From: CAKZML01 sp963823435
GTDB taxonomy: Bacteria; Pseudomonadota; Gammaproteobacteria; Steroidobacterales; BM003
Length of the DNA stretch: 64,000 nt
Assembly: GCA_963823435.1 (NCBI GenBank)
Contig: CAWGLN010000001.1
Location: forward strand, 1-64,000
Reading direction: 5' to 3'
Below the pieces are notes generated by a model that was given only the letters and a program-made list of their open reading frames with translations, was not told the DNA's origin and ran no database searches. A program made the translations under genes and the position numbers. Shown piece after piece: positions 50,212-60,309 of the stretch (the first letter of the stretch is position 1; each line of letters opens with the position of its first letter).

Positions 50212-50681
50212 TTGTCGCCAACAGCAAAGCGAATTTGTTCGCTGCTGAAGCCACGATACTGCAGGAATCGGGACTGCCGGGCCCGCTCGGGATAGTCGCC
50301 AGGAGCCTGCGAGCCAAATCGCCTGGCACGCACCTGCCTGGCAAGCTCAAACCAGTCACAGTCGGTGGACTCCAGGGTCTGCTCAATAAGTTCCCCGGAG
50401 AGGCCTCTTTCGGACAAGTCACCCCGTATCCTTACGGGTCCCTGCCCCTTGCTGATACGGGAAGAAACGAAGCACTCGGCAAATCTGCCCTCATGCAGCA
50501 GACCATCGACGACCAGGCCCTGCAAGGCCTGATCGGCCAACTCCCCCGACATGCCACGCTTGGCCAGTTTCCGGCGTAGTTCAAGCACCGAGTGCTCACG
50601 CCGTGCCAGTAAGTCCATCGCAGTTCGCCTGACGTCTGCCAGGCTGAACGGCGACTCATCCTGATCTGTCACGGAATCCAA
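50208..50681 (-). CDS. recX: Regulatory protein RecX
   Basis: A protein of 157 residues built of three-helix repeats. It has the usual N-terminal segment (RRTAMDLLARREHSVLELRRKLAKRG), a middle repeat (FAECFVSSRISKGQGPVRIRGDLSERG) and the end RQSRFLQYRGFSSEQIRFAV. RecX caps RecA filaments and lowers strand exchange. It begins 6 nt after the recA stop, so the two are cotranscribed. The last residues GDN and the TAG come just at or inside the flanking interspersed repeat, which may have cut or reshaped the original C-terminus slightly. Confidence 0.95.
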   Translation of the reverse strand: MDSVTDQDESPFSLADVRRTAMDLLARREHSVLELRRKLAKRGMSGELADQALQGLVVDGLLHEGRFAECFVSSRISKGQGPVRIRGDLSERGLSGELIEQTLESTDCDWFELARQVRARRFGSQAPGDYPERARQSRFLQYRGFSSEQIRFAVGDN

Positions 50682-50687
50682 GCGGCA

Positions 50688-51725
<1,038 letters not shown>

Positions 51726-51840
51726 TTATCACCTGAACTTGATTTGAGGCCCTATCAAAGAGCGAACATGAGGGCGGATTATTCCATAACTGGGCTGCCT
51801 CGGCAGCCGTCATTTCCGGGCTGACGCGAATTTACTCTAC

Positions 51841-52431
51841 TTAAGCTCCGTTGCCAGGCTCCTCGTGTGCCTGAATACCCGGTTGCATAAGATGATATCT
51901 CGCCAGTGGCTCATAGCGTGCGCCAGCCGGGTCGGTGACCGAACTGACCAGGCAGAAATCCCGTACCGTCCAGCGCACCGGCGTTTCCAGGACCAGTTCA
52001 GCCGGGAGAGCCTTGCGTGCGACCGTGACATGCGGCCGATAAAGACCCCCCGCACCGGGATTTCCGGTCAACTGCAACGGCTCCAGCGCCTGCCACAGGG
52101 CATTGACCAACTCCGGTAATTCCCGGGGGAATGACGAGGGCTGAATCACCACGACCCGGGGGCGCGCCCAGAAGCCCACTTCATCCAAACTGAACTCGAA
52201 CCCCGGCATCTGCATATCCGCCGCTGCCGCGCGTATTTCCGGTAGCAAAGCCGCGTTTACGCTGCCCAGGAAAGCCAGGGTCATGTGCAGGTTTTCCGGG
52301 ACGACCGGCCGACCGTTGCAGGCCGCAACTGCGGGGCGCGAGACCCGCCAGATCTGATCCCGCACGGTCTCGCCCGGCCATAGAGCAAAAAACAGCCGTA
52401 GTGGAGCCCCGGGCACGGAATGCTCAGGCAC
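51841..52431 (-). CDS. thpR: RNA 2',3'-cyclic phosphodiesterase ThpR
   Basis: About 196 residues of the 2H phosphoesterase family. The two catalytic HxTx motifs are HMTLAFLG (His about 49) and HVTVARK (His about 139), each on a beta strand. The family opens 2',3'-cyclic phosphates to 2'-phosphates on RNA ends. The start GTG at 52431 overlaps the end of pncC by 8 nt; the frame is open further upstream but that part is shadow of pncC. A GTG at 52416 is an alternative. Cotranscription with pncC and recA is likely. Confidence 0.87.
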   Translation of the reverse strand: MPEHSVPGAPLRLFFALWPGETVRDQIWRVSRPAVAACNGRPVVPENLHMTLAFLGSVNAALLPEIRAAAADMQMPGFEFSLDEVGFWARPRVVVIQPSSFPRELPELVNALWQALEPLQLTGNPGAGGLYRPHVTVARKALPAELVLETPVRWTVRDFCLVSSVTDPAGARYEPLARYHLMQPGIQAHEEPGNGA

Positions 52432-52924
52432 GGGGCAGTAAGCCCTGCAGGCCAAGCGCCACGGCCTGCCGGCGAACCGACTCGCGATCGCCTGAAAATC
52501 GCTGCAGCCCCGTCTGGACCTGTATTCGTTCACCCTCGCGCGAAGACCAGGCGAACCACACGGTTCCTACCGGTTTGTCGGCGCTGCCTCCGTCCGGGCC
52601 CGCGATACCGCTCACTGCCAGGCCCAGGTCGGCGCCACTGAGTTCCAGCAGCCCCCTGGCCATCTCCTCTACCACCTGCTCCGACACGGCCCCATATCGT
52701 TCGAGGGTGCCGGGCTTGACACCGAGCAGGCGTTGCTTGGCCTGGTTGCTGTAGGTCACCAGGCCAAAGCCAAACCAGTCGGAGCTGCCCGCCAGGTCGG
52801 TCAGCGCCTTGCTAACCCAGCCGCCCGTGCAGGATTCGGCCGTCGCCAGGCTGCGCCCCGACTGCCGCAACAGACCCGCCAACTCCTCAACCAGACTGGA
52901 AATGTGCTTCTCGTCCGCAAGCAT
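52424..52924 (-). CDS. pncC: Nicotinamide-nucleotide amidase (CinA C-terminal type)
   Basis: A protein of 166 residues, the stand-alone CinA C-terminal domain. It has LATAESCTGGWVSKALTDLAGSS with the active-site serine, VTYSNQAKQRLLGV, GAVSEQVVEEMARG, and VSGIAGPDGGSADKPVGTVW. It deamidates NMN in pyridine nucleotide salvage. The gene stands before recA as in many gammaproteobacteria. It ends within the start of thpR, and its start is only 3 nt after the glycosyltransferase stop, so the three form one unit. Confidence 0.94.
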   Translation of the reverse strand: MLADEKHISSLVEELAGLLRQSGRSLATAESCTGGWVSKALTDLAGSSDWFGFGLVTYSNQAKQRLLGVKPGTLERYGAVSEQVVEEMARGLLELSGADLGLAVSGIAGPDGGSADKPVGTVWFAWSSREGERIQVQTGLQRFSGDRESVRRQAVALGLQGLLPRA

Positions 52925-52927
52925 GGA

Positions 52928-54013
52928 TCACCTCCTGCGGCGACGCTTCAGGACATGCTCATACGCCCTGATGGTCCCCTCTATCATTTCCTCTACCGTG
53001 AAATCCTGGCTCACTTTTCTGCGCGCCGCATTGGCCAATTGCCGACCCAGCTCTCTATCGTTTTTGAGGAGCATGATGGCCTCCGCAATCTCGTCCGGTG
53101 CACCCGGGTTCACCAGCAATCCGGTCTGTTCATGGATGATCAGATCCACCAGGCCGCCCGCGTTGGTTGAAATAATGGGGACACCCGTTGCGGCCGCCTC
53201 CAGCACACTGACTCCAAGACCCTCGCGGTGTGCCGGATGCACCAGTACGTCCAGGCAAGGCAGTATCCTTGCCGCGTCCTCACGAAAGCCGGCAATCACT
53301 ACCTGGCTTGCCAATCCGCGGCGATGGGCTTCCTCACGCAGACTCCGTTCTTCCTTACCCTGACCCAGCACCAGCAGCCAGCAGGACGGATCGCCCATCG
53401 CTTCAAGCGCCCTGAATAAATCACTATGACCCTTGCGCGGGATCAACTGGGCCACGATACCCAGCAGGAATGCGTCGCGAGGTATGCCCAGCTCCGTCGC
53501 CAGCCACCCACGGTCACGCTCGACCTGCAACATCTCTGCCTGCACCCCGGAGGGCACATAGGCAATATTCGACCCAGGCACGCCCGCTTCCAGCAATTGC
53601 TCCCGGACTGCGCGCGAAATCGCGATCACTCTTTGGTACAGCCGATACTTCAGCCCCGCCAGGCGACCCTCGGGCCGATCTACACGCCGCGACAAGACCG
53701 CCGGCACCCCGGCCAGTCGAGCCGCAAGACCGCCCCACCAGTCCGCACCCCGACGGCTGTGTACGTGCACCAGGTCCGGCTTTTCCTGACGCAGCAAACG
53801 AGTCAGTCGCCACATATATCCCGGATCCAGGTCCCCGCGGCAGGGCACCTCGATCACCCGGGCCAGGCCACGCAACTGCCGGCCGATGGCTGCGCCTGGC
53901 GGGCACACCAGGACATTTTCCACATCCCGCTCGGCCAGCCCCCGCACCAGGTATCTCACTTGCTGGGGACCACCATAGAGGTGACGACCGGATTCGATAT
54001 GCACGATTTTCAT
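52928..54013 (-). CDS. Glycosyltransferase family 4
   Basis: A GT-B glycosyltransferase of 361 residues. The N-terminal lobe starts VHIESGRHLYGGPQQVRYLVRGL, where GG binds the donor phosphate. The C-terminal lobe has GIVAQLIPRKGHSDLFRAL and the retaining-enzyme signature HPAHREGLGVSVLEAAATGVPIISTNAGGLVDLI, with the EX7E glutamates. It probably adds a sugar to lipopolysaccharide or another envelope glycan. It is not the usual neighbour of mutS and pncC, so it was inserted between them. The start lies 89 nt from the divergent mutS start. Confidence 0.9.
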   Translation of the reverse strand: MKIVHIESGRHLYGGPQQVRYLVRGLAERDVENVLVCPPGAAIGRQLRGLARVIEVPCRGDLDPGYMWRLTRLLRQEKPDLVHVHSRRGADWWGGLAARLAGVPAVLSRRVDRPEGRLAGLKYRLYQRVIAISRAVREQLLEAGVPGSNIAYVPSGVQAEMLQVERDRGWLATELGIPRDAFLLGIVAQLIPRKGHSDLFRALEAMGDPSCWLLVLGQGKEERSLREEAHRRGLASQVVIAGFREDAARILPCLDVLVHPAHREGLGVSVLEAAATGVPIISTNAGGLVDLIIHEQTGLLVNPGAPDEIAEAIMLLKNDRELGRQLANAARRKVSQDFTVEEMIEGTIRAYEHVLKRRRRR

Positions 54014-54102
54014 GTTGCCCGAATGCTAACAGTTCGTCGCATTGGCATCGAACCCTTCCGCAAATCTGATAGCATCCCGCATTCCACCAGTCAGTAGTCA
54101 GC

Positions 54103-56688
54103 ATGAGCGCACAATCTCTCGAAAGCCATACGCCGATGATGCAGCAATTCCTGCGCATCAAGAGCGAACACCCGGACGTCCTGCTGTTTTACAGGATGGG
54201 GGATTTTTACGAGCTGTTTTACGAGGACGCCAGGCGCGCGGCCAGGCTGATCGATATCACCCTCACCAGTCGCGGAAAATCCGCCGGCGAACCCATTCCC
54301 ATGGCCGGCGTTCCGGTGCACGCGGCCGACACCTACCTGGCCAAGTTAGTGGCCAGGGGTGAGTCGGTGGCGATCTGCGAGCAGGTGGGCGATCCGGCCA
54401 CCAGCAAGGGACCGGTGGATCGCCAGGTGGTTCGCATTATCACGCCCGGCACCCTGACCGAGGACGCGTTGCTGGACGAGCGCTCGGAAGCACTCCTGGT
54501 TGCCGCCCACCTGGGGCCTCGCGGACGGCTGGGTCTGGCCTGGCTGGACTTGTCCTCGGGTCGATTCAGCCTGATGGAGGCTGATTCAAAAGAAGCCCTG
54601 ATGGCCGAACTCGAGCGCCTGCGACCGGCGGAACTGCTGGTGAGTGAGCAGGCCAACCTCGACTCCCGCCTGCAAGACCGGGCCTATGTGCGTCGCCGGC
54701 CACCCTGGCACTTCGAGGAAAGCAGCGCCAGGCAGAGGTTGAATACCCAGTTTGGCACTCGCGACCTGACCGGTTTTGGCTGTGAGGACCTGGCCTGCGC
54801 GGTCAGCGCGGCCGGCGCCTTGTTGCAATATGTGCAGGATACGCAGCTAACCGCCCTGCCCCATATTCTGGGTCTGCGTCTGGAACAACGCAGTGACGCC
54901 CTGCTCATGGATGCCGCCACCCGGCGAAACCTGGAGTTGCAATACAGTCTCTCGGGTCATGACCAGTACACGCTGACCGGGGTCATGGACAGCACGGTCA
55001 CCTCCATGGGTGCCCGCCTGCTCCGGCGCTGGATTAACCGACCCTTGCGAGATCAAGCTGCGCTGACGCGGCGCTTTCACGCTGTGGGGACACTGCTGGA
55101 TAACCGTCGCTACCTGGACTTGCGGGAACAGCTGGAAGGCATAGGCGATGTGGAACGAATTCTGGCGCGTATCGCGCTGAAAAGTGCGCGTCCGCGGGAC
55201 CTGTCACAGCTGCGCAGGGCGCTGGGGCGGTTGCCGTCTCTGCGTTCGCACATAGCGGACCTGGACACCCCGCGACTGGCGCAACTGGGCACACTTTGCG
55301 GTGATCACAGCGCCACGCATGTCTTGCTGAAACGCGCCCTGGTGGAGGAGCCACCGGTATTGATTCGCGACGGCGGCGTGCTGGCCGAAGGCTATGACGA
55401 GGAACTGGACGAGTTACGCAATATCAGCCAGAACGCTGATGCTTACCTGGGCGAACTGGAGCAGCGCGAACGCGAACGCAGCGGTATCGCCAACCTGAAG
55501 CTGGGTTACAACCGCGTGCACGGCTATTACCTGGAAATCCACCGCAACCAGGCCGACAGGGTCCCCGCCGAGTACATCCGGCGCCAGACCCTGAAGGGCG
55601 CCGAACGCTACATCACACCCGAGCTCAAGAGCTTCGAGGACAAGGTGCTGAGTGCCCGGGAGCGCTCGCTGACCAGGGAGAAAGCGCTATACGAAGCGCT
55701 GCTGGAATTACTGATAGAAGAGCTTGCTCCACTGCAGCAACTGGCCGAGGCCCTGGCCGAACTGGATGTCCTGGCCTGCCTGGCGGAGCGTGCGTTTGAG
55801 CTGGAACTGGTGCAGCCGACATTGAGCGAAACACCGGTCATCAACGTGATCGCCGGGCGCCACCCGGTGGTTCAGCAGGTTCTGGAACTGCCCTTTGTTC
55901 CGAATGACCTGAGGCTGGACGAAGAGCGCCGGATGCTGGTCATCACCGGTCCCAATATGGGCGGCAAGTCGACCTATATGCGCCAGTGCGCCTTGATCGT
56001 GATCCTGGCGCACATTGGAAGTTTCGTCCCGGCCCGCGAGGCCACCATCGGTCCGGTAGACAGGATCTTTACCCGTATCGGCGCCAGCGATGACCTGGCC
56101 GGCGGGCAGTCCACCTTCATGGTGGAGATGACCGAGGCGGCCAACATTCTCAACAATGCCACCAGTAATTCCCTGGTCCTGATGGATGAAATCGGTCGCG
56201 GCACGAGCACCTTCGATGGGCTCTCGCTGGCCTGGGCTTGTGCGCATTACATGGGAGAAAAGGTCGGCGCCTTCACCCTGTTTGCCACCCATTATTTTGA
56301 ACTCACGGGTCTCACCGAAGAGTTGGCAGCCTGCGCCAATGTGCACCTGGACGCCACCGAACACGGCGGCAAACTGGTGTTCTTGCATGCGGTGAAAGAA
56401 GGACCCGCGAACCAAAGCTATGGTCTGCAGGTGGCGGCCCTGGCAGGCGTACCCGCGACGGTAATTACGCGCGCCCGCAAATACCTGAAACACCTGGAAG
56501 CGCAGCGCGACAAGCATGGTCCTGCAGCCCAGGGCGAACTGGCGCTGTTCACGGTCGAACCGGAGCCCGAGTCACCCGCGCATCCCGCGCTGGAGGCGCT
56601 TGAACAGGTCGATCCTGATGCGCTCAGTCCACGTCAGGCACTGGAAGAACTGTATCGACTCAAGAGGCTGCTGGACACGCGCGACTAA
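54103..56688 (+). CDS. mutS: DNA mismatch repair protein MutS
   Basis: A protein of 861 residues. The mismatch-binding domain has the Phe-x-Glu motif (F35-Y-E37 in GDFYELF). The connector, lever and clamp domains follow. The ATPase has Walker A GPNMGGKSTYMRQ near residue 617, DDLAGGQSTFMVEM, Walker B LVLMDEIGRGTSTFDG and TLFATHYFELT. The C-terminal tail (LSPRQALEELYRLKRLL) is the tetramer-forming helix. It recognises base mismatches and recruits MutL. Transcription is divergent from the glycosyltransferase; the 3' end overlaps the convergent hydrolase gene by 4 nt. Confidence 0.98.
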   Translation: MSAQSLESHTPMMQQFLRIKSEHPDVLLFYRMGDFYELFYEDARRAARLIDITLTSRGKSAGEPIPMAGVPVHAADTYLAKLVARGESVAICEQVGDPATSKGPVDRQVVRIITPGTLTEDALLDERSEALLVAAHLGPRGRLGLAWLDLSSGRFSLMEADSKEALMAELERLRPAELLVSEQANLDSRLQDRAYVRRRPPWHFEESSARQRLNTQFGTRDLTGFGCEDLACAVSAAGALLQYVQDTQLTALPHILGLRLEQRSDALLMDAATRRNLELQYSLSGHDQYTLTGVMDSTVTSMGARLLRRWINRPLRDQAALTRRFHAVGTLLDNRRYLDLREQLEGIGDVERILARIALKSARPRDLSQLRRALGRLPSLRSHIADLDTPRLAQLGTLCGDHSATHVLLKRALVEEPPVLIRDGGVLAEGYDEELDELRNISQNADAYLGELEQRERERSGIANLKLGYNRVHGYYLEIHRNQADRVPAEYIRRQTLKGAERYITPELKSFEDKVLSARERSLTREKALYEALLELLIEELAPLQQLAEALAELDVLACLAERAFELELVQPTLSETPVINVIAGRHPVVQQVLELPFVPNDLRLDEERRMLVITGPNMGGKSTYMRQCALIVILAHIGSFVPAREATIGPVDRIFTRIGASDDLAGGQSTFMVEMTEAANILNNATSNSLVLMDEIGRGTSTFDGLSLAWACAHYMGEKVGAFTLFATHYFELTGLTEELAACANVHLDATEHGGKLVFLHAVKEGPANQSYGLQVAALAGVPATVITRARKYLKHLEAQRDKHGPAAQGELALFTVEPEPESPAHPALEALEQVDPDALSPRQALEELYRLKRLLDTRD

Positions 56689-57335
56689 TCGCGCAAAAAG
56701 CGTCCGCGAGTCAGGAAAAAATCTGTCTGGACCGCCACCGCGCGTGACAACACGAGGCCGGTATGGGACACATCCATTACCAGGTGGTCGCTGATTCCAG
56801 GCAGACGGGTTTCACTCACGGCGACCGTGCCATCGTTAGGCTCGTCCATGCGTTGCAGCAAGCGACCCAGGCCGACTCCGCGCGATCCGGCGATTACCCC
56901 CACTTCCCGTTGACCCTGCCAATCGGGCAGCGGTTGCGCCAGCGCCTGCTCCAGGCTGTCCCCCACCAGGACCCGGGCGCCCTGTAATTTTTGCAGGCGA
57001 CTACCGGTTGCGCTGCCGCGCAACGGTGAACCCAGGCACACCACGCGCCCGGGCTGGGCAGGCGTATGCCGGTTAAGCATGTTCAGGATAAGTACACCGC
57101 CCAGGCTGTGACCCACCAGGTGCACGGTATCAGCGTCCAGGCCGGATATGAATCCGGCCAGGGCTTCCGTGTTGTGCGAAAGGTCGGCGCGCATGGAGGG
57201 GTAACCGAAAAGATGGATTTGCCTGGCGGGTGACGCCGCGGCCAGGCGTCGGCCCAGCAGCACCATGACGTTCCGGGTCATCCACAGGCCGTGTAACAGC
57301 ACCACTGCTTCACGGCCGGATGATGGTTTATGCAT
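56685..57335 (-). CDS. Alpha/beta hydrolase, PGAP1/lipase-like
   Basis: A protein of 216 residues, starting VVLLHGLWMT for the oxyanion region, with the nucleophile elbow GHSLGG (residues about 71-76). Asp in DEPNDGTV and His in DVSHTGLV are the likely rest of the catalytic triad. It resembles small bacterial PGAP1/lipase-like esterases of unknown substrate. No signal peptide is seen. It starts 12 nt after the aspS stop, so it is the last gene of the fmdB - DUF502 - aspS unit. Confidence 0.83.
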   Translation of the reverse strand: MHKPSSGREAVVLLHGLWMTRNVMVLLGRRLAAASPARQIHLFGYPSMRADLSHNTEALAGFISGLDADTVHLVGHSLGGVLILNMLNRHTPAQPGRVVCLGSPLRGSATGSRLQKLQGARVLVGDSLEQALAQPLPDWQGQREVGVIAGSRGVGLGRLLQRMDEPNDGTVAVSETRLPGISDHLVMDVSHTGLVLSRAVAVQTDFFLTRGRFLRD

Positions 57336-57347
57336 GGCTGTACGGGG

Positions 57348-59141
57348 CTAGCCTGCGGACTCCGCGGAGTCACTGCCTGGCTGACGGCGCACACGAATAT
57401 TCAGTTCCTTCAGCTGGGCTTCGCTCACCACACCGGGTGCGTCGGTAAGCGGGCAGGCAGCCGTCTGGGTCTTCGGGAAAGCGATGACTTCCCGGATGCT
57501 GTTGGCACCCACCATCAGCATGACCAGTCGATCCAGACCGAAGGCGATGCCACCGTGCGGCGGGCAGCCGAACTTCAGGGCATCCAGCAGGAAGCCGAAC
57601 TTCTCGCGTGCTTCTTCCTCACCGATATCCAGCAGGCGGAACACCGTCGACTGCATCTCCTGCCGATGTATACGCACCGAGCCACCGCCAATTTCGGAGC
57701 CGTTGAGCACCATGTCATAAGCCCGCGCCAGCGCGCCCTTCGGATGCGCAGCCAGTTCTGCCGGATCGTTGTTCTTGGGCGCGGTAAACGGATGATGCGT
57801 GGCGGACCAGCGCTTGTTGTCCTCATCCCACTCGAACATGGGGAAGTCCACCACCCAGACCGGGCGCCAGGCGTCCTCCACCAGGCCGCAGTCCTCACCC
57901 AGTTTGATGCGCAGCGCACCCAGGGCGTCATTCACGACCTTGATACTGCCGGCACCAAAGAAAATGATGTCTCCCGACTGGGCGCCGGTGCGCTCCAGGA
58001 TGCCACTGATGGCCTCGTCGGTCAGGAACTTCAGGATGGGCGCCTGCAAGCCGTCACGGCCGGCAGCCACGTCGTTGCACTTGACCCATGCCAGGCCGCG
58101 GGCGCCATAGCGTGCCACGAAAGTGGTGTAGTCATCGATCTGCTTGCGGCTGATATTGCTGCCGCCGGGCACCTTGAGCGCTGCCACACGACCCTCGGGA
58201 TCGTTGGCCGGTTCGGAAAAAACCTTGAAGTCGCCATCCTTGAGCAGATCGCCCACATCCACCAATTCCAGCGGATTGCGCAGGTCGGGGCGGTCGATAC
58301 CGAAACGATCCACCGACTCCTGCCAGGTCATGCGCGGGAATGGGTCGGGGAGGTTCACCTCCAGCACTTCCTTGAACAGCGAGCGGATCATGTTTTCCAT
58401 GATCTGCATGATCTGCTCTTCTGACATGAAGCTCGTCTCCACGTCCAGCTGGGTGAATTCGGGCTGCCGATCGGCGCGCAAGTCCTCGTCACGGAAGCAA
58501 CGTACGATCTGGTAGTAACGATCCATGCCGGCCATCATCAGCAATTGCTTGAACAGCTGGGGCGATTGCGGCAGGGAGAAAAACTTGCCCGCATGGGTGC
58601 GACTGGGCACCAGGTAATCGCGGGCGCCCTCCGGCGTGGCCTTGGTCAACATCGGGGTTTCAACATCCACGAAGCCCTGCTCGTCCATGTAGGCACGCAG
58701 CACACGGGTGACCCGGTGACGTATCAGCAGATTGCGTTGCATATCGGCCCGGCGCAGATCCAGGTAACGATACTTCAGCCGCAGTTCTTCACTGGCATTT
58801 TCATCGTAGTGGAACGGCGGGGTCTCCGACTCGTTCAGCACTTCCAGTTCCTGCGCCAGGATCTCGATCTTGCCGCTGGGCAGACGATCGTTCACCGTGC
58901 CCTCGGGACGGGCGCGAACCACGCCTTTGACAAGCAGCACATATTCACCACGCACGCGCTCTGCGCCGGCAAACACGTCAGCTCGATCCGGATCGAACAC
59001 CACCTGCACCAGGCCTGCCCGGTCGCGCAGGTCGACAAAAATCACCCCGCCGTGATCGCGCCGACGATGCATCCAGCCGGCCACCGCCACTTCCTGGCCG
59101 ATGTGGGTGTCATTGATATTTCCGCAGTAATGGCTTCGCAT
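57348..59141 (-). CDS. aspS: Aspartate-tRNA ligase
   Basis: A class II synthetase of 597 residues. The OB-fold anticodon domain (GWMHRRRDHGGVIFVDLRDR) is followed by motif 2 (RCFRDEDLRADRQPEFTQLDVE), the bacterial GAD insertion domain (about 290-420) and motif 3 (GGIAFGLDRLVMLMVGANSIRE). The ending (FPKTQTAACPLTDAPGVVSEAQLKELNIRV) is typical. It charges tRNA-Asp. Whether it also charges tRNA-Asn cannot be decided without knowing whether gatCAB and asnS are present. It lies 63 nt behind the DUF502 gene. Confidence 0.97.
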   Translation of the reverse strand: MRSHYCGNINDTHIGQEVAVAGWMHRRRDHGGVIFVDLRDRAGLVQVVFDPDRADVFAGAERVRGEYVLLVKGVVRARPEGTVNDRLPSGKIEILAQELEVLNESETPPFHYDENASEELRLKYRYLDLRRADMQRNLLIRHRVTRVLRAYMDEQGFVDVETPMLTKATPEGARDYLVPSRTHAGKFFSLPQSPQLFKQLLMMAGMDRYYQIVRCFRDEDLRADRQPEFTQLDVETSFMSEEQIMQIMENMIRSLFKEVLEVNLPDPFPRMTWQESVDRFGIDRPDLRNPLELVDVGDLLKDGDFKVFSEPANDPEGRVAALKVPGGSNISRKQIDDYTTFVARYGARGLAWVKCNDVAAGRDGLQAPILKFLTDEAISGILERTGAQSGDIIFFGAGSIKVVNDALGALRIKLGEDCGLVEDAWRPVWVVDFPMFEWDEDNKRWSATHHPFTAPKNNDPAELAAHPKGALARAYDMVLNGSEIGGGSVRIHRQEMQSTVFRLLDIGEEEAREKFGFLLDALKFGCPPHGGIAFGLDRLVMLMVGANSIREVIAFPKTQTAACPLTDAPGVVSEAQLKELNIRVRRQPGSDSAESAG

Positions 59142-59204
59142 GATCTACCGATCCGTGACTATGGGGTTCGTCGCAGAACCCCCGAGAATTTAAGGGCGGG
59201 AATG

Positions 59205-59876
59205 TTAATTCCCGGGGAGCTTTGAAGCAAGGTCTTGAGCCTGCTCCGGGTTATTCCACCGGGGCACGACAACCCCCAGCGAAATAATCATTTTCAGGGC
59301 CTGGTCCACTTCCATATCCAGTTCGATAACCTCGTCCCTGGGCACCATGATAATAAATCCCGAGGTCGGGTTGGGCGTCGTAGGTACAAATACACAGACC
59401 ACGTCCTTGCCGGTCTTGGCCTGCACCTCACCCAGGTACTCGGAGGTCTTGAAGGCCAGACTCCAGACGTCCTTCCTCGGGTATTGCACCAGCAACACCT
59501 TGTTGAAGGCCTTGCCCTGACCCGACAACACTGTCTCGGCAAAATTCTTGGCGCCACTATAAATCGTACGCACAAACGGGATGCGATCCAGGATGCCTTC
59601 CCAGATGGCCAGCAATCGACGTCCCAGCAAATTGGCTGCCAGCATACCGGTGACCAACAACACGATGAACGCCAGCAATATGCCCAGGCCAGGTATGTGA
59701 ATACCCAGCATCTCGTCGGGGCGGTATTGAATGGGTATCAGCAACAGCGTCTGATCCATGAGACGCACCAGGAACCGCACCACCAGGAAGGTGATGCCCA
59801 ACGGCACCCACAGCAACAGCCCGGCCACCAGGTAGCGACGCAAGGCTTTAACCGGCGGGGGCGTTTCGATACTCAT
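59205..59876 (-). CDS. DUF502 membrane protein
   Basis: A protein of 223 residues with two membrane helices near the N-terminus (YLVAGLLLWVPLGITFLVVRFLVRLMD, and LGILLAFIVLLVTGMLAANLLG). The conserved DUF502 core follows (IPFVRTIYSGAKNFAETVLSG, VLLVQYPRKDVWSLAFKT, VFVPTTPNPTSGFIIMVPRDEVIELDM). The function is unknown. The gene overlaps fmdB by 4 nt and precedes aspS, an arrangement conserved in gammaproteobacteria. The C-terminus is cytoplasmic by prediction. Confidence 0.92.
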   Translation of the reverse strand: MSIETPPPVKALRRYLVAGLLLWVPLGITFLVVRFLVRLMDQTLLLIPIQYRPDEMLGIHIPGLGILLAFIVLLVTGMLAANLLGRRLLAIWEGILDRIPFVRTIYSGAKNFAETVLSGQGKAFNKVLLVQYPRKDVWSLAFKTSEYLGEVQAKTGKDVVCVFVPTTPNPTSGFIIMVPRDEVIELDMEVDQALKMIISLGVVVPRWNNPEQAQDLASKLPGN

Positions 59877-60220
59877 GACGATGCCTTGCTGGAGGAGTCG
59901 CTGGAGGAGCTACTGGACGAACTGCTCGATGAGGCGCTGGACGAACCGCCCGACGGAGAACTGGCCGAACTGCCCGAGGAGGCGCCAGCGACCGGTGTAG
60001 AGACGCTGTCGCCGGCAAGGTTACGGCGCTTGTCCTTGTCTTGTTTGAAGTCCGTTTCGTACCAACCCGAGCCCTTCAGACGAAAACGCGGTGCGGACAG
60101 CAGACGTTTGAGTGCATCAGCCCCACACTCAGGACAAAATTTGAGCGGCTCTTCGGTGAACTTTTGCAGTGCCTCAAGAATGTGCTCACACTTGTCGCAC
60201 TGATATTCGTAGATCGGCAT
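59873..60220 (-). CDS. FmdB family zinc ribbon protein with serine-rich tail
   Basis: A protein of 115 residues. The N-terminal 75 residues form the FmdB zinc ribbon (MPIYEYQCDKCEH with CDKC, then CPEC, then FRLKGSGWYETDFK). The last 35 residues are almost only Ser with Ala, Gly and a few Asp, a low-complexity tail common in this family. The role of FmdB proteins is not known. It lies 89 nt behind clpB and overlaps the DUF502 gene by 4 nt. Confidence 0.92.
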   Translation of the reverse strand: MPIYEYQCDKCEHILEALQKFTEEPLKFCPECGADALKRLLSAPRFRLKGSGWYETDFKQDKDKRRNLAGDSVSTPVAGASSGSSASSPSGGSSSASSSSSSSSSSSDSSSKASS

Positions 60221-60309
60221 ATCCAGGTTCCCGTAAAAAAATGAGCCCGAAAGCCAGACTTGACGCCCGACTCCAGGAAATTGACTGATTCTACCGTTTT
60301 CGAGACCGC

